Origin: Chrysomallon squamiferum
Lineage: Eukaryota > Mollusca > Gastropoda > Neomphalida > Peltospiridae
Assembly: GCA_012295275.1 (NCBI GenBank)
Contig: CM022677.1
Span: forward strand, 15,476,970 to 15,540,969
Direction of reading: 5' to 3'
DNA: 64,000 nt
The translations under genes and the position numbers were made by a program. Below the pieces are notes generated by a model. It ran no database searches, was not told where the DNA came from, and saw nothing but the letters and a program-made list of their open reading frames with translations. Within the stretch, counting starts at the first letter, position 1; every line of letters begins with the position of its first letter. Shown one piece after another: positions 61,640 to 64,000 of the stretch.

Positions 61640-62400
61640 GCCAACAACCCTTGGTTTACCCTGATTTAAATATGATAAGGAAAAAATGGGGGTTTGGGGG
61701 TTATTAAAAAAATTCTAATTACATAATCTTCAGTTATATTTACATTGATTACCCCCAGCAAATCCTTGATTTTTCCCCCCTCATTTAAATAATAAACAAA
61801 AACAAAATAATGTTGTTGTTTTGTTTTTTGTTTTTTATAAAAAATTCTAATTACCCTAATTACATAATTTTAAATATATTAAACCCTTGATTTTCCCCCG
61901 ATTTAAATACATTTTCCTTGATTTAAATAATACAAAAATTTGATGATCAAAAAATTTAACACCTCTATTCACCCGATATAATATTATTTTTTGGTGAGTT
62001 TCTTTTTTTATAAAAAATTCTAATTCCCATAATTACCATAATTTTAAATATATTTAGATTGATAACCCCCAGCAAACCCTTGATTTTCCCCTGATTTAAG
62101 AAAAAAGAAAACAAAAGTTATATTGCTGTTTGTTTTTGTTTTTTTTAATTATAAAAAAATTGTAATTAACCCTAATTACATAATTTTAAATATATTAAAC
62201 CCTTGACTTTCCTCAATTTAAATAATATGAGAAAGAAAGATAAAATAATGTTTTTTGTTTTTTGTAAAAAAATTTGTTGGTGCTTATTTTTATTAAAAAA
62301 AATTCTATGTGTACATAATTTTAAATATATTTACATTGATCATCCCAGCAAACCCTTCATTTTCACCAATTTAAATAATACAAAAATTGATGATTACTAT
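61640..62400. repeat. Diverged tandem repeat with ACCCCCAGCAAACCCTTGATTTTCCCC core
   Basis: Segments sharing TAATTACATAATTTTAAATATATT, ATTGATTACCCCCAGCAAA and CCCTTGATTTTCCCC recur at about 61640, 61725, 61850, 62030, 62165 and 62310, with spacing of roughly 100-180 bases and T-rich fillers. Confidence 0.7.
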
Positions 62401-62518
62401 CACATTAATTTTAGGTTATTTAGAAAAATGACATTCCATAGCAGTGATGAATCTCTATTCCTCTTTCAGTGATAAAACTTAGAATAGCCATGCATACACA
62501 TCAGTGATAAAAACAGTG

Positions 62519-62603
62519 CAAGCTGCTATGAAGTACAATGTGTACACTGGATGTTCTGATAATATTGACAATGCAGTCTCTTGGAGATCACTGAGTTTTG
62601 AAA
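62519..62603 (-). CDS. Unknown family, copy P, exon-like segment
   Basis: Minus-strand frame open over KLSDLQETALSILSEHPVYT and LYFIAACT, then a GTTTTT end that is a weak donor. The plus-strand relative at 22860-22930 has one TGA in the same frame. Boundaries are approximate. Confidence 0.3.
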
Positions 62604-62632
62604 TTCAAATTAGACTGATTTTATGATCTTAC

Positions 62633-62787
62633 ATATTTTCTCTTGAAAGTGTTCAGCTTTCTCTGGACAGGGAAGACTGTGAAGTAATAGCACTCTGGTG
62701 CTCTAGTTAACCTTTTCTGAAAATGTGTCTTACAGCATTTTCAACTGAAGTGCTGGCTGAGGCAGCTTGATTCTGTTGTCTAGGATC
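62633..62787 (-). pseudogene. Unknown family, copy P, exon with QAASASTSVENAVRHIFRKG
   Basis: A 155-base minus-strand segment from TTGTTGTAG to a GTAAGA donor. It encodes DPRQQNQAASASTSVENAVR and HIFRKG, then TAA where copy N has TCA. The rest can be read in another frame (CPEKAEHFQEKIC), so a small frameshift may be involved. Confidence 0.4.
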
Positions 62788-63459
62788 CTACAACAAAATA
62801 TAATATTCATTAATAAACTAAACATAAAATAAAGTGCAAGTGGAATTTTTGTTGTCAGCTCTAACTGCATTTCACTGTCTTAGCAAGAAGAGTTTTATTT
62901 TTTCCATCAGTTTAATATTATTTTTTAACTTTGATATAAAAGCATTAAAACAGCAATACATCAGTAAAAGAGCTTATGAAAAATATTTTTAAATATATTT
63001 GAATAATTATGTAACTTGCTAAAATTTGATATTTACACTATGCTTAGTCCAGTTTAAGATGACTGCCAGGAATATTAAGTAAATAAACCTTTCAAATCCA
63101 CCAAAATTCCATCCGTTATACAAAATTTCAAAATACTGTAAATATCTTTTGCTCTACCAAATGAAGTAATAAATGTTTGTATTTCAGTTTAGAGTGAGAT
63201 ATTTATAACAGAAAATTACAAATTTATACAAATGTTCTGTTCACTACTCTATTAGGCTGGCATGCAAATTATTACAAGGTTTACACTGATTCTATTAATT
63301 TTCAGTGCATCAGTTTACAAAAACACAAATATATTATATTTTCATGTATGATACTTAATTCAGTATAAGAAAAAATATTTCAGTTTTGTGAATCACTGAA
63401 GAAATATTAAAAACTGAAATAAAATGGAAAGGTTTACAATGAATAATGTATTTAAATAC

Positions 63460-63591
63460 CTGCTGGACAGCACCAAATACTTCAGCTCTACTGGAGACTC
63501 AAGCTGCTCTTTGTTCCAAACTGTCAATTTGACTTTGTATTTTATCAACAATTTCTTGAATATTTGTATCCTTAACAAGCCGATTTAATTT
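63460..63591 (-). pseudogene. Unknown family, copy P, coiled-coil exon
   Basis: 132 bases (44 codons, phase 0 to 0) between TATTTTCAG and GTATTT on the minus strand. It reads KLNRLVKDTNIQEIVDKIQS and QIDSLEQRAA, a clear heptad-like coiled coil, then TGA, then VSSRAEVFGAVQQ. The TGA could be a decayed CGA. This exon lies upstream of the 62633-62787 exon in transcript order. Confidence 0.4.
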
Positions 63592-64000
63592 CTGAAAATA
63601 TAGAGTTTAAATCCACATATTAGAATACTGGTTTCTTCAATTCCTATAAATACATGTGATACCCAGATGAAAGATCATTTGGTGAAACCGAACAGAAAGA
63701 TTATTGAGTAAATACTGGTATTTCCTTGTTGTAAAACGGTTCAATAAATTGAGTCAGCATGAATCAATATAATTATAGTAAACTAAAATCTGAAATTTAA
63801 CCTTTTTTAAAATCTTTTGTTTTGTAATCTAATGAGATTTAATAATGCAGTTATAAGTTCAAATTATTTACTGAAAGATAATTTAAAGCTAGAGAGATAA
63901 AAAAAAAATTCTAAAATAAAGATGAATTACAGCTAAAGAAGAATTCTTCATTCACAAACACCTTCAACAAAATTAACATAGATCTGTTTTCCTTTATGAA

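Overview
This is eukaryotic, AT-rich DNA. Genes are split by GT/AG introns, microsatellites and minisatellites are very abundant, and non-LTR retrotransposon and tRNA-derived SINE remains are present. The secreted single-domain C-type lectins, the Tx1-like LINE and the dense simple repeats fit a lophotrochozoan animal, most likely a mollusc (cephalopod or gastropod); I cannot name the species. Two gaps of exactly 200 N (8289-8488 and 32016-32215) mark scaffold joins.

Layout. (1) 1-7652, minus strand: copy L of an unrecognised multi-exon gene, with a broken LINE endonuclease in one intron. (2) 8489-13560, plus strand: copy M of the same unit, inverted relative to L across the first gap. (3) 13.5-19 kb: intergenic AT-rich DNA and microsatellites, with one odd 184-codon repetitive open frame at 17.1-17.7 kb. 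(4) 19.2-23 kb: a more diverged copy N of the same family. (5) 23.3-26.7 kb: a hairpin element and AT-rich spacer. (6) 26.7-41.3 kb: a cluster of three C-type lectin genes. Gene A (27975-29952) is decaying. Gene C (32361-32789) is short and its first exon is not seen. Gene B (34997-37385) looks intact, encodes a 168-residue secreted lectin, and has its last exon repeated twice more downstream (38527-38774, 40148-40395). (7) 41.3-41.7 kb: a large fold-back element where the tandem array stops. (8) 42.4-46.6 kb: unrecognised exon-like segments and tandem repeats. (9) 48.2-54.0 kb, plus strand: copy R of the unknown gene, with a LINE reverse transcriptase remnant in an intron and the best preserved 3' exons. 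(10) 55.6-61 kb: simple repeats. (11) 62.5-63.6 kb, minus strand: exons of a further copy, P.

The lectins share intron phases (1, 0, 1), a signal-peptide exon, a C-N-terminal cysteine pair, a QPD sugar-binding motif (lost in A) and a lineage-specific extra cysteine. Genes A and B form a direct segmental duplication of about 7.5 kb spacing that includes promoter, introns and 3' minisatellites. Long CT tracts in intron 3 bound every copy of the repeated last exon. The unknown gene family is reported because its 3' exons keep identical lengths and splice phases (0-1, 1-2, 2-stop) in separate copies, so it was a real gene; its product matches nothing I can name.
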